Shown here one piece after another: positions 22,571 through 36,152 of a stretch of DNA of 64,000 bases. The notes below the pieces were generated by a model, which did no database searches, was not told where the DNA came from, and saw only the letters and a list, made by a program, of their open reading frames with translations. Each line of letters opens with the position of its first letter. The stretch's first letter is position 1. Source of the DNA: Malurus cyaneus samueli (Eukaryota > Chordata > Aves > Passeriformes > Maluridae); assembly GCA_009741485.1 (NCBI GenBank), contig CM019230.1, positions 8,482,653-8,546,652 of the forward strand, given 5' to 3'. Both the position numbers and the translations under genes were made by a program.

Positions 22571-24664
22571 CAGTGCTCTGAAACTGCCACCTTCAGTTTA
22601 GCAGGGGAACAAAGGTGTTGCCGGAGAGTTTTATACCCACTCCATTAGAAACAGTCTCAATCTCTTGACCAAAACACATGATTTTGATTCCTTCCACTTG
22701 TTTCACACATTTCTTTATAATGGATATGTTTCTTCCACCTTCACAGACAGAAGAATTATTCCTGATTCCATCTGGCTTTCTGCTTTTTGTCACTTTTAAT
22801 AACTCTTTTTACAATAGATTTTTACCCATCTCATGTTGTTCCTGAGTGTCCTGGAAGAATTTCCACTTCATCCAGTAACATACTTGACTGGTGCCAAGAA
22901 GTCCTTTAAAAAACCTAATTTAAGAAAGTGCCTCTTTTTTTTCCTTAGTCTGCAGTTACTAACATAGACTGACAGTCTCTGCTGTATGCAGTTTCCTCAG
23001 GATTGCTCCTTACAATGGTTTGCATGTATATAAAGTGCTGTGTGTGGTCAAGGGCTTTTCAAATAATTGTGCAACAAGAATCCACCCAGATCAATTCTTA
23101 AATCTTAAACTGTCTGTTTTTCTCACGCTAACCATTCAATGTCTTCTCTATGTCTTCTGCTGGCTATCTGGTAAATAAATTCACCTGATGAAATGCAGGA
23201 ATTTTTATCCCTATTTGTAAGCCATGATTTCATATTCTGGCCCTTATTTTAACTTTTGATTACCAGAAGGTCTCAGAATCACATTATTTGAAAGCAGAAA
23301 GAAAACTCCTGCAGCATTTTGTTATTCTGATTCATCAGATCCAATCAATTTTGATAAATATAGCATCTCAGTATCTTCAGATACCTGTGGCACAAATACA
23401 CAGGTTTATGTGGTTACCACTGGAAGTTAATGAGAGAAAGAGGTACCTCTGGGATGCAATTCCTGTTATCCTGAACAATAAGTCAGATAAATCAGGCTAC
23501 AGACACCTGTTTCTTTCCACCTCTTAAGAAGAAGGTGTGGAGGTCAGCCTGGAGTGGGTTATATCTAGGACAGATGTCTAAAATTAGGCAAGCATCTCCT
23601 CACTTTTAAATTCTTCCTCACTTCAACAGTCCTTTTTGGACAATAAAAGTAACAGTTGATTTCAACACAGAACCCATACATTTAAACTAATGCAACTGCA
23701 GCTCACATTGAAAGAAATTTATGTGGCATTTGGCCATTTGAGAAGCTTAAAGAGTTAATTAAAGGAGCTGTAGCTCATTATCTTTCTCCTGTGACTTCTA
23801 CAATTAAATCTGCAGGCCTAGTTTTGTCCTCATTTATAAAAGTTAGTATGATTAAGGAATTTACACAGATTTAAATATCACTGAGTGAGACTCATGGAAA
23901 TTATCTCACTGAACTCAGTATTTCTGTTTGTTATCATATTTTTATACACAACATATATCCACAGGTGAGACAGAAAAACAGAGATTGACAAATGAAATAG
24001 AAAACCTCAGATTAAATAATAGATTTCCCCAGAGAGGAAAAAAAGTATTGCTTCTGAAATACCAGTGAAATACCATCTTGTCTTCAAGATGAGAAAAAAC
24101 CCACTGAATTAGAGAAAAGTGTGACCCATTTAAAAGGTCATTTAATCCTTCTTTTCTTCTAGGCAGGATAAACGAAAGCTACATTGCTTTTTTACAGATG
24201 TTTCATTAATCTCTTCTTTAAAGCTTCTGAAGACAGGCATTTGAAATTTCTGTGGCAATTTGTCCTTTGTGCTTAACTATTCTTAGCAGAAAATGCTGTC
24301 CCTGTAAATCTCCTTTGCAGTAATTTTAGCACATTGTCCTACTCCAGCAGAAATGGAGAACAGTTCTACCTTCTTTGCAGTACATTTTAGGAATCTGAAA
24401 ACCATTTGGATACAACTTTCTTCTACATTCTAGATTAAAATACACCTGTTTTTTAAAACATTCTTGATAGGCCACAGCTGTTATTTTACCTTTTTCATTC
24501 TCACTGCCTTTTCCTGTGGCTCCTTGAACTGCTCACTGTTTTGAAGTGAAATTCTATTCAGAATTTCTGCTGATATCTAAAACATGCAAAATGGAACAGA
24601 AGGATTATTCAGCTCATTTTAACATGTAATCCACTTGTTTTTATAACAAAGAAAGACAAAAATA

Positions 24665-24835
24665 GAAATCATAGAAATTGCAAAATGGTTTGGGTTGGAA
24701 GTGGCCTTATAGACCATCTGTCTCATTCCAACCCTCTGCCATGGGCAGAGACACCTTCCCCTAGACCAGGTTACTCCACCCAACCTGGCCATGAACACTT
24801 CCAGGGATGGGGAGCCACAAACAACGTTGATTCAT
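24665..24835 (-). repeat. CR1 LINE 3' fragment, antisense
   Basis: 'aaatggtttgggttggaagt' then 'ctgccatgggcagagacacc' and 'ggccatgaacacttccaggg': standard antisense CR1 3' UTR, 5'-truncated. No gene is visible from 24835 to 26590. Confidence 0.85.
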
Positions 24836-26594
24836 GTTTAGCTGTGATGTCCTATGGTGCCTGATCCTTTCCTGATGAAATCATGCTTATTCTGCATCTT
24901 TCTCTCATAGAAATGTGGAGGAAGTCACTGTTGCTGAGGTACAGAAATAAATGTAACTGATCACAGCAAATGGCCATTGGTTTGAAGGAGTAGAGCTCTG
25001 TTGAGGAGCAAGAAATTTAAAAAAAAAAAAGTGATTGTTTGACTTCCCAGTTAAGGTATAGTCACACTACAACAGTGCCACAGTGCTACAACAGAAAATA
25101 GATGGAGCCCCAGCAGGTACTGCAGGAACTGACTCCTTCTCCCCAGTGGTGAACTACCTCCCTGAGTCAGGTTTCTTGAAGCCAGAGCAATTGAATCAGA
25201 GATGCAGCCAAAGGTTAATGTCCCTGCACGATGACATATATTTCCTTGCCCAGAGAATTCCTTTCATGTTAGGTGATTCTATTGATGAATGAAGTATATG
25301 AGTGAGCTGATGCTGAAATTGATGCTCTTAAAGCAGCAAGAGCAGTTTGGTTCTGTGCTTCTAGAGTAGATATTTCCTTTGAAGGTATCCTAGTTTGAAA
25401 CAATTATACAGAGTGTATACTCCAAAATGAGCTACCTCCCCTTTACTTTTAACACTCCCCTTTCACCAATAAGGAGGGATTAATGTATGATGATATAAAT
25501 GAAAAAAAATAACAATTTACTAAAAAGAAAAGCAGCAACAACCAAGATAACAGCAATAACCACTAGATACAAAGGTGCTTTGGTCCCACAGTGAACAAAG
25601 TAAACAGTGTAAAGAAGCCACTCCCCCAGTATGGTGGCCTCTATAGCAGATTGTATGCCACAGGGGAAAAGACAAGCTGGGGGAAAAGTCTGATTCTCCT
25701 GACCATGTGCTGGAGAGAAAGAACAAAGAAGTGGAGGGGAAAAGGGAAAAATTTATAAAAAAGAACAAGAAGGATAATCCGGACTTCTCAGGCAGAGTGA
25801 ATAGGTAACAAGGTTTTCCCATTTTGAAAACAGGTAATGGTATGGTATGTATGAAGGGCATGAATGACTGGGAGTGAATGATTTGAGTATCATTATTTGT
25901 GTCTCTCACACTAAAAGATGAAGGAGATGTCAGAGAATATTATGTGACACTAGCTTTAACGTAAACATAAGGCAGTCTTTTTTTATACATGACTAGTTCC
26001 TTTCCTCAGGGATGGAATGTTTCAAATAAGGATTTGAAAGATTTGTGTGAAATTTTGATAGTTTAAAAAAAAATGCAGAGACAGAGTCTGTTTCAAACTG
26101 AGAAACAAATTGCCAGAACTTGGAAGACTGTAACACAGGGATTCATTCCATAATATTGTACCATTCTAATAGTCCATCTTTTCAGGGTCCTGTTTTGGAT
26201 GGGATATTGAACTAGATAAGCCTTTACTGGGCTTTCTAGTTGCATATCCTGCAAAAATCTTTCCAAAAATCACATCTGAGGAACACACCGAGCGAAGCTT
26301 TAACTCCATTTTTCACTGATTTTTACTCATCTGTCTCCCACATACACCTATTTGCCCATTCCTTTGCTCCTGTAGGTTCCCATCAGTTCTGACACTGATG
26401 GCTATTCCAGCAAGTTATTCCATGTCCCCTGACTTTGATCTACCTATTTAGACTGGGAATCACTGTCATATATTTTGATAGAGTTCTAGTGGAGCTTTTC
26501 CCATACCATTTTAATACAATGGCATATTGTCATATTCTCTAAAACTGGAAGAGTAGAAGCTTTATAGATGAATGTGTGTGTCAATGATAGTAGC

Positions 26595-26600
26595 TTTATT
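26595..26600 (-). terminator. DHRS7C polyadenylation signal AATAAA
   Basis: TTTATT on the plus strand, i.e. AATAAA on the coding strand, about 80 nt past the DHRS7C stop. Confidence 0.6.
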
Positions 26601-26681
26601 CTACCCATAGCAAGCAGCAGAAATCACTGACATTTAAAACAGAGCCCTTTTTTCAGGTCAAAAGCAAGGAAAATAACAAAA

Positions 26682-29600
26682 TCAATTTTCCTCTTCTGTC
26701 TTCAGCTTTTCCCTAATCCCTGAGGCAACAATGGCAAAAAACAGCTCAGGGAAGAAGGCTCGAATGTAAACTGCTGCTCTGGGGATGGGATTTGCCATAA
26801 GCACCTCCTGCTTCTTCCTGCTCACTGTGCGCAGCACTTCCTCTGCCACCTCCACTGGGTGCACACCATAGGACACCTTCCTGAAAAAGACTGCAAATGA
26901 GAGAGGAGTAAGAGCTACAGACAGGCAGATACCCTGAGAGAATGGTGTTAAAACAATGTACAACTAGTGCATCAGTCAAATCAGTTTAATTCCTACACAC
27001 TTGTGATCTCTTCCCCACTCTGTTCTCATTATCAGTATGTCAGCAAGATTTTTTCATAATTTTGAGGTAAAATCCTAACAGTCCCTAAGAAAAGGAGCAA
27101 TGGAGGTCTCTCTTTGGAGCTTTCATGCTCTCCTCCACCTCCATTCCTGATGCCCTGGTGTATTTATTTTCTCAATCATGTTGTCTCGCTCTATATTCCT
27201 TCTCTTTTCACCAGGCTCATTTTACCTCTCCAATATCTTTTTTTCTCCTTATGCCTGTTCATCCTTTCTGTCATTTCCATTATTTTCCTTATACTCTTTC
27301 CTTTACCATGGAAAAGCCTCCATCCTGCTAATAAGTGCCTCATCTTCATCAACCTAAACTTACATTTCCAAATAGATGCCTCCCAGTTGCCTGGTGCTGG
27401 TTGGCGATGGTATGAACAGATGAAGGTTGGATTCACAGTGCTGACAGAAATATCAAATTCTTCCATTTCAGCTCTAAGACAATCAAAAAAGCCTACAGCA
27501 GCATGCTTCGAAGCAGCATCTAAAAGAAAAAAACCCACATAAGCATGATTAGATATATAATTGCACGGAAGCAAATGTATAATACAACATCAATGTTTGG
27601 GAAAATGAGCATGGAATGAAAAGGCAAAAGAAAAGTGAATTATTTCACCTAGTGAAATTATCATATGACATATTTAAAACAAGCAACAAATTATCTATGT
27701 AGGACAATTGTGCATGCAGTGTCTTGGATATGCCAAACAGCATGTGTCTGCATTTCCCAGTTTGAAATAGTATATCCTGGGTTAGGAAATAGCAATTCTA
27801 TTATCTCGACAGTTCAAAAATGTCTTGGGTGGATGGAATTGTCCCCACAGCTTCTGTTTCTGCAGTTTGTAACACATTGCTAAAATGCAGTGAAATATAT
27901 GTCCACTGCTGGAATGCAGTTTCCTTATGCTTTGTGAACTAATTAGGACTCTGCCCTGCAGAAGCAATCTGAGATACTTTTAAAGTGAATTTTAAAGGAA
28001 CTGAATGTCAAGACTTTCTTATCTGGTTTTAGTGTCCTTTTATTGAGAACATCATGAAAGTAAGATGACAGTATGTGAAACTTGACCAAGAGACAGAACT
28101 GTGTGTTCAGTGCAGCAGAACTGCAAAGCACTAAATCACCTTTTATTTGACTCAGTTTACAGTGAAAATCAATCTGTGCATATTTAGACAATGGCAGGTG
28201 TTCTCTGGGAATAGAAAGATATTTCTCCATGTATTCATTTTGGCATTCCTTCTTCTGGCAGCTTCATTTCATGCTACATAAATATTGGTAGGGGCACTGT
28301 AAGAACTCTGTTGGCTCTTCTGCTTCTTATGGCTTTATGCACATACAGTATATCTGTACTGTGCATTACAATTGTCTGTACCCTAGATGGAAAGTATTTC
28401 AGATGTCACATCAATGTGTTGTTTCCTTTTTAAACGTTTTTTGTAGTTCTTACACTTCTTTTGAGATGGGAGACCAGAATAGCATACTATGCTCAAGATG
28501 TGGGCACTGCATAGATTTATGCATAAATTTACAAAGATGTGTTTTAATTTATTTTCTCTACTGCTTTCCTCTTTGTTTCTGTCACTGTAATTTGCTTTCA
28601 TGGAACCATAAGTCACAATTCTGAGGTCTTGCAGACTTTTTAATTCAGAGCCCATCATTCACTCTGACTTTCTGTCAAGTTAAAAATGTCTGTTTAGATA
28701 TGTCCCAAGTTTAAAATGTCTATTTACATCTCTCCTATATTTTCTGTCCACTAATTTCATATTTTATTAATTGAAAGACCTTCCATAACAATTCCAAACA
28801 GCCTTGTTTCCTTAGGAGTTTTGGGTGAAAGACCTTCTTGAAAATTTTCTGGAAAGCCAAACAGAAAGCAATAACTAAATCTCCTTCCTAACTCCCACAC
28901 CTAAATACATTAACTGAATCAGGCTTCCTTTGCAAAGCAATAGCTCTTATCTACTCATATTTATATAAAAACTGCTATCACATTTTATATAATCTTATTC
29001 TCAAATATCCTAGGCAGCAGTTACATTTCAAAGGTAGCATTTTAACTATTTCTAATTGAGTTCCTCTTTGAAAAAATTTCAGCCAAATACTGTAGTAATA
29101 CTGAGTTTTGATGCAAATTATAACTTTTAATAACCTATTATGAGTGTCATAGACTACTCACAACTCAGGCATTGCAATGCTTGTTTTTGCTCTGTATAAC
29201 TTACAAGCTGCACGAAATGGGATTCCGATTTTTCCTTGGATGCTATTAATGAGAACAATTTGGCCAGTTCTTCTTGAGATCATGTTAGGAAGAATGGCTG
29301 CAAAAAGAGAAACACAAGAAAGAGCCACATAAGTAAAAGAGCTGAGTGTATTTTGTGAAAAGGAGTGACAGATGCAGTGTAAATAGCAGAACTTCAGTGA
29401 AGGTTGTCTCAATACTGCAAGCAAAAGTGTCACAAAATCCAGTAGAAGGAAACTCTTCTAAACTTCACCTGAACTCTACATGCAGAGTTGGTCGCAGTAT
29501 TAACTTCTCTAATTGCCAATCTGCTTTAAGTGATAACAGCAAAAAAAGGAAAAAAAATGGAAATACCTTTTGTTAATGTTATAGGCCCAAAATAGTTGGC

Positions 29601-32600
29601 ATCCATGATCTTTTTATCAAGTTCCAATGAAATGCTCTGCACTGCTCCTTTCACCTTCATACTTGCATTGTTGATCAGTATATCCACACAGCCATAGCAA
29701 TTCAGGATTTCCTTAGCTACATCTCGAATGCAGCTTATGTCTGAGATATCCAGAAGTATGAGCTTTGGTGCATATGTCTAATAAACAAAAGACTCATTTC
29801 AATGGTGCTTGTTATATACAAACTGTATTTCTATTTATTTGTCTTGTAAATTAATTTACCTTGATAATTGAAGTGTTTTTATCATTCTCACATAAGCTTA
29901 AGTTTTTTTAATTTATCTCACCCTAGGAAAAAGAGTTTAGTAATGAGGGCTGGGGTTGTTCAGCCTGGAGAAGGCTCTGGGGGACCTTAATGCCTCTTCC
30001 AGTGCCTAAAGGAGCTCCAAGAAAGCTGAAGAGGGACTTTGGACCAGGGTCTGGAGTGACAGGACAAGGGTGAATGGCAGCCCACTGCCAGAGGGCAGGG
30101 TTAGATGGGATATTGGGAAGAAATTCTTCCCTCTGAGGGGGGTAAGGCTTTGGTGCATGTTGCCCAGAGAAGCTGTGGCTGCCCCATCCCTGTAACTGTT
30201 CAAGACCAGGTTGGATGGGGTTTGGAGGAACCTGGGATAGTGGAAGGTGCCCCTGCCCTTAGCAGGGAGTGGCACTTGGTTTAAGATCCCTTCCAGTCCA
30301 ACCCATTCTGTGATTCTGTGGTTCTTTGACAATGGGCATTCATAGACACTGAATTTCAGATGAAGCAGAACACCAGGGGAAGGGTAAAGGTGGACTAGCT
30401 CCTAGTTTTGTCTCTCTTGTAATCAATGGAGACAGAAAATACACACAAGAGTGACTCCTAGCAGGTCTTTCTGGGAATAATCCTTTGCTGACAACAGAGA
30501 ATAGGGTATAGTGCTTTGATAAATAAGCTACATATACCTGGGGACAGATGGAAGGTAGGAATGGCTTGTTTTTGTTATAGGTTATCCAAATGGAGTTTAC
30601 ATTTGTATGATTTCTGCAAAAATGGATTTTATCAGCCATGGGACAGAGGAATGAACTTGAAGGTTTTTCTCTTACTTAGACAATTGTATTACTTAGAGAA
30701 TGTAATGAAGAACCCTTAGTCATACTTAATAATTTTTCCTAGTTGAATCTGTGCAGGCTAACATTAACACACTACTTCTGTGGTTATTTATACAGGTGAA
30801 TGGAGCTCACTCCAAAAAAAAAAAAGCAAATATTTGTTGGTCTGATGATCGATATTTATATGATGCCTTCAGGAAGACCTGTGCACTGGAATTAGTCAAC
30901 TGTATGTTGGTCTCAGAAGGATAGCATTCCCAAGAGCTGGAGATAGCTGCCAAAGAGCTGGAGCAGGGGCAGTCCTGCATGTCTACTGTCAGGGTGACCC
31001 AGCCAGTGGCCATGAGGAAAAGACAGTGCTATTTTTTACTCCCAATTCCTTCTGCCTGGGACTTTTCTCAAAATAGTGGAGAAACTCAAAATTAATTTGA
31101 TCTTTACACCCATGTCCCACTCCTTGAGCTCACCAATTATATGAAAAACTGATGGCATTTCCTGTCATTAAATGAAGCATTTGCATCCCTTTCATCCAAA
31201 TTATCAGCCAAAATCTTCTGCTGAAGATTTTCTAGCTTGTTCAGAATACAGGAGCACTCAGATGCTTTACAGGAATTGTCTTGGATTAGCTCAAGAGAGC
31301 AGGATTTTGGCATCAGCTCTAAAGACCTTCAGAGGAGTTTCTTTCTTTGTTTCTCTGGACTGTGGTTGGTACCAAATTCACCACTGATAGCAAGTCATGT
31401 TTTTTGTGCATTGTTTTACTGGATCTAAAAGCACATTTTTAGGTTTATCTCAGGCTGTGAATACATACCGTGCTGGGGTCTGTCACACTAATTAAGGCAT
31501 CATACAAGGCTTCTAACTTTTCCCACGTCCTGCCACACAACACAAGCCTTGCTCCTCCTGTGTGAAACACACGAGAACATTCTAGGAGAGAAATACATTC
31601 GAAAGAAATAATTACAATAATGACAAATTGATTTTGTTTATTTTTCTTTAAATGTGAGCTGATTTTGCTAATGATGTTGAATCCTTTAAAATTCATTAAT
31701 TTTGAAATAATATATATGTATGAGAAAACAAGGAAGCATTGAATTGTGATAGTACATAAGTGAGAAATAAATTTAATGTAATGGTATAATGCATAGTTAA
31801 TGGTACAGCACAATGCCACTGTTTAGTAAGGGGATTTATTAAAAATTAATTAAGAAAATAACACTATGTCAGTTAATGAATTATGAGATTGAGTTAGAAA
31901 TTTTTCTATCTATCCTTCACAGACACACTTGCTATAAATAAAAGTACATATAAAAATATATGCCTAAGGTGGTTACAATAAAAAATGAATCTTTTGCAAA
32001 CCTTTACGTCTGCAGCACTATAAAGAAACCAGCCAACCCCAGAAAACAGTGACCCCAGCTAGCTCTGTGTGCTACCTTCATGAAACAGTTGGCAACACAG
32101 AATTCATCTACAACTTTGAAAAAGAGTAATATATGTAAAGTTACTTAAACCAGCCCACTGGTAAAGCACCCATGAGAGAGCCCTTTCTCCTACAGACCCT
32201 TTGCTCCAGATATTATCCATCCCAAGACCTTTATCTACTGAGTTCACCAAAAATTTTATGAATGCCTTTCATTTTCTTTTTTTTTCTAGCATAGAAGGAT
32301 TTTTAATTTAATACCCAAAAGATTATTTGCCAGAACAATTACAGGAGTATTTTCCCGGTAAACAACAGTTGAGGCAATCTTGTGAAAAAAAACCAAAACA
32401 AAACAAAAAAAACAAAAAAAAACAAAGAGAAAAAGACTATTATGTGAACAGCAATAAAAGTGAAAAAGGGAAACCAATGATGTTCTCCTCCAGAACATCC
32501 CTGTGCTTTTCTGAGTTGTAGCACTTAAAAGAAACAGGAACGAAGTTTCAGTAACAACCATAAATCATTGAAAACATCTTCAATCATCAGAGATTTGTTT

Positions 32601-34380
32601 TCCTTTTTTAACTTCAATGAATGTTATCTTTAGTCTGGAAATTCTGGAATGTAGGAAAAGAATTGAGCTGCTTCCTTAGAGCTCACATACACAGCAGCTG
32701 GCCACACAGCTGGTATTTTAAAGCTTTGAATAAATAGCCATCACATAGGCATGAGTGGACTGCACAGTTAATTTTACATTATTTGGGATCATTCAAGCCT
32801 CCAAATAACATCCTGGTGTCAACCTATGGGATACTGGTCATGGATACACATAGGGTAATAAAAAACAAGTGCTTTGAGTTACCTCATATTTCATTTATAT
32901 AAAAAGGAGTGTGAGGGCTAGTGGAACTGGCCGGTCTGTAAGGTTCCTTCCAACCCAAAGCAGTCTGTGGTTTTATGAGTCTGTGATATACTTCTTGTAT
33001 CCTATTTCCTGCCTACATTGTGCTGTTGATTAAAGGTACTGAGTCATATATTGCTTATGTACTGTCCTGCACCGGGAACCACTTGAGGGGCAGTAGATTC
33101 AAGTGCTTGCTAAGGCAAATATAGCTCAAGCTGTAATTTGGCATTTCTAATGAAGACTGGGTCTCTGTTACAAACTGTGCACTCCCAAGCAGACAACAGA
33201 TGGGGAAAGGGAATGCTCCTGCAGAACTACTCCTTAGCAGAACAGAGAAGAGACATGCAACAGAAATACCCTAGACCAGTTTACTCCAAGCCCCATCCAA
33301 GCTGGACTTGAACATTCCAGGAATGGGGCAGCTACAGCTCCTCTGGGCAGCTTCTCTCCTTCCTCACAGAGAATAAGTTAAGCAGTTCTTCCCAATATCC
33401 CATCTATCCCTGCCTTCTAGCAGTGGGAAGCCATTCCAGCTTGTCCTGTCACTCCAGGCCCTTTGTCCAAAGAAACTCTCCAGGTCTCCTGGAGCCCCTT
33501 TAGGCACTGGAAGTGGCTCTAGGGTCTTGCCAGAGCCTTCTCTTCTCTGAGATGAACAACCCCACTGTGTCAGCCTGTCTCCATAGTAGAGCCCTCTGGT
33601 GATCACTGTGATCCTCTCTGGACCATAAATGCTAAGTGGCTGGCCACCCAGGCAATAAGCTATTTAGATAGATAAATTATTGCATACTCTGTCTTTGTCC
33701 TCTGAAGTCACCACTGCACATAACTAGGCAGCCCAGATGGAAGTACTGGAGAATGTCAAGGGTAGAGGAATAATACAGTCAATAGAGGGGAAAGAGATAC
33801 AAATAGAGACAGAGAGGTGAGCATTGCTGTTTACAAGAAGCAGGAACTGTTGAAGTCTCTAAGGACTGGAAAGGAACGCATAAAGAATAAGATGACACCT
33901 GTTTATAAGCTGCTACCCTGCATTGACAGCCTTATTACACTGTAATAAGATCTTACAGTAGCAACATGATAAAAATAGCACTCAATGTTCTTAGAAAATC
34001 TCTCATTCTGTTGAACTAAATAAATACAAAGCTCTGCAGTTCCTACAAGTTTACCGACAGTTCCTGTGGCTGAGCCTAAACATATACATTTTAAAATCAT
34101 AGGATTTGTTTATAATTATGTTTATTAACTTCTGCTTCATCCAGCCAGTTATGAATACATACAAGGCATTGTGTGCTCTCTGGCTGTTTCTGTTCTCTGA
34201 CACTGAGAAGAAATGAGACAACTCACCCTTGCCTAGTCCAGAGATGGCATCCGTGATCACCACTACCTTGTTCTGCACTGCTGACTTGGACAATAGCCAT
34301 CTGACTGACTGGTAAATGTAAATAATTCCACTGATCCCTAAGAGAAACAATGGTAGAGCAAGTACAGCAAGAATACCCAT
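26682..34380 (-). CDS. DHRS7C: dehydrogenase/reductase SDR family member 7C (SRP-35), complete, six coding exons
   Basis: Minus-strand exons 34380-34227, 31581-31469, 29777-29567, 29297-29205, 27519-27364 and 26890-26682 join in phase with GT-AG borders (936 nt, 311 aa plus stop), about the length of mammalian DHRS7C. The N-terminus ([18 protein letters not shown]...) is a signal-anchor membrane segment. It is followed by the degenerate cofactor loop [10 protein letters not shown] near residues 43-52, the SDR 'INNAS' strand and the active-site Y191-A-A-S-K195; the Tyr codon is split by intron 4. The catalytic-Ser strand reads IVLINSIQG. The family is a short-chain dehydrogenase of the (sarco)endoplasmic reticulum of striated muscle with reported NAD-dependent retinol dehydrogenase activity. 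The gene ends tail-to-tail with GSG1L2. Introns 2 and 5 carry repeats; no lesion is visible. Confidence 0.95.
28400..28800 (-). repeat. ancient CR1/L3-like LINE remnant, antisense
   Basis: Lies in a DHRS7C intron. The text 'gagatgggagaccagaatag' and 'ctcaagatgtgggcactgc' is like the antisense 3' end of old CR1/L3 elements ('gtgcccagaactg... caggtgtggtctgac'). Strongly diverged, so the family call is tentative. Confidence 0.35.
29935..30335 (+). repeat. CR1 LINE 3' end with intact tail, in DHRS7C intron 2
   Basis: Sense CR1 from the end of ORF2 ('ggggttgttcagcctggag') through the 3' UTR ('agaagctgtggctgccccat') to the terminal 'ttctgtgattctgtggttct'. Its preserved tail marks a retrotransposition 3' end. 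Opposite orientation to DHRS7C. Confidence 0.9.
32910..32998 (+). repeat. CR1 LINE 3' tail fragment
   Basis: Short sense-orientation CR1 end: 'aaggttccttccaacccaaa' then 'tctgtggttttatgagtctg'. Within DHRS7C intron 1. Confidence 0.7.
33262..33645 (-). repeat. CR1 LINE fragment, antisense
   Basis: Antisense CR1 in DHRS7C intron 1: 'ccagtttactccaagcccca', 'ttcttcccaatatcccatct', 'tctgagatgaacaacccc'. Covers the ORF2 end and part of the 3' UTR. Confidence 0.8.
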
Positions 34381-35617
34381 GTCTGTGGGAAACAAAAGAC
34401 CATATGAGAATACAGTAATGACAATATACACTAATTATTTTTCCATTATTCTTATCTAAAAAACCCATGTTTTCATATACAGAAAAAAGCAGCAAATTGA
34501 AGTATTAGGAAGGTTGTTTTCCAATCAATTGTGTGCTATTGTTTTTTCATAAACAGGGTAATATTGTTCCTGTGTCTGTTTTCCTCACCTTTGTACAGTT
34601 TAGGCAAATATGGATTACTTTTATACAAAATTAATACATGTTGGCAAGACCATAACAGAACATACATACATATATAAATATATTTACATATATATGTATG
34701 TATATTCTATTATGCCATGAGGCAAAACAAAAACATAGGCTAAAATAAACACTGAACTTTTAATTACATTGCTATTATTTGAAAACAGAGAAAAAACTTT
34801 TAATCCAAATTTCAGACAAACTGCACAATAGAAGTCTTTTCTGTTCTAAAAGATAGAGAAAATGCAATCACTTACTATGGCTATGAAGACTCCAGATACA
34901 GATAGAGCATTCTGTTGTATTTTTGTAAACCTTTGGATTACAGGTTTAATTAAGATCCTTTAGCAATTTCATAGCCCACTGATTTGTTGAAGCTGCTTGT
35001 CCTGAATGAGAAGGGCTATGTATGGCCTTGTGACAGAGGCACTGCAAGAGTAAATATAGCATGCACAGTGTGATCTGCATGCCTGACCTATCTAGCCAAC
35101 AGCCTGGGCACTCACATAAAAGCTCTTAGTACAGTATCAATTCAACTGTACAAGAAATGCCACCCCTTCTGCCTTGCATTCAGTTGAATTTGCTCATAAT
35201 GTCTCAATTTTTGTGACTTTTTTTCAAGTAACTTTATATATTAAAACATTTGTGTTAACTTCATAACAATAGGTCTTCAAAACCAAGCGAAAGGTACCAT
35301 AAGAAGTTGCCACTTGAAATTATCACAGTTCAGCAATATGAATGATGTATGAATGTGTCAGGAAAAGGTCTCTGAGCAAACTGGCTGGGAAGTCAATGCA
35401 TCACACAGAGCTGCTACAGGCAGCTGAGTGCTGGAAAACAGACCAGGCTGCCATCCTGTGCTCCCAGGGGCTGCTTTCAACTCCTGGTGTCTGCAAGACA
35501 GATTTGTCTCTTTTCCCTATTTCAATTTCAGGACCATACCAACTTAACATAGGTGATCTACATTTGACATTTTTACACTTACATCTGGTTTACATTTCCT
35601 GCAGAGACATTATCTGT

Positions 35618-36152
35618 TCATAGAATCACAGAATCACGAGTGGTTTGGGTTGTAGGGAGCCTTAACCCTCATCTTGTTCCACCCGTGCCGTGGGCAGGGA
35701 CACCTTCCACTTGAGCAGGTTGGTCCAAGGCCCATTCAATCCCCACCCAACTTTGAGGCTCCAAGCCTTGAACACTTTGAGGGATGGAGCAGCCACAACC
35801 TCTCTGGGCAACCTGTGACAGTGCCTCACAAACCCATGTCCCTAACATCTAACTTAAATCTATCCTCTCTTGGCTTAACCTATACCTCTTTTTCCTGTCA
35901 CTATTTACCCATATAAAAATCTTCTCTTTCTGTTTTTAGTAAACCCCCCTTCAAGCACTGGAAGGCCACAATGAGGTCTCTCCAGAGCCTTCTCTTCTCC
36001 AGACTGAACACCTCCATCTGTCACAGTCTTTCTTCAGAGCAGAGGGGCTCCAGCCCTCAGAACATCTGCATGGCCTCCTCTGGGGACTCACTCCTCACAC
36101 CTGGATGCAGTATTTTAGGTGTGGTCTCACAAGGGCAGAGATGCTGTGATTG
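35618..36152 (-). repeat. CR1 LINE 3' segment, antisense
   Basis: Starts with the tail 'catagaatcacagaatcac' and runs through 'gtggtttgggttgtagggag' to 'caagggcagagatgctgtg'. About 530 bp, lying upstream of DHRS7C. Flanking stretches 34381-35617 and 36153-37160 show no exon on either strand. Confidence 0.85.

Noticed and set aside
25520..25909. 129-codon minus-strand ORF
   Set aside because: Low-complexity Phe/Ser/Leu-rich translation of AT-rich intergenic DNA with no domain.
27114..27542. 142-codon plus-strand ORF
   Set aside because: It lies over DHRS7C exon 5 and its intron on the opposite strand; antisense shadow.
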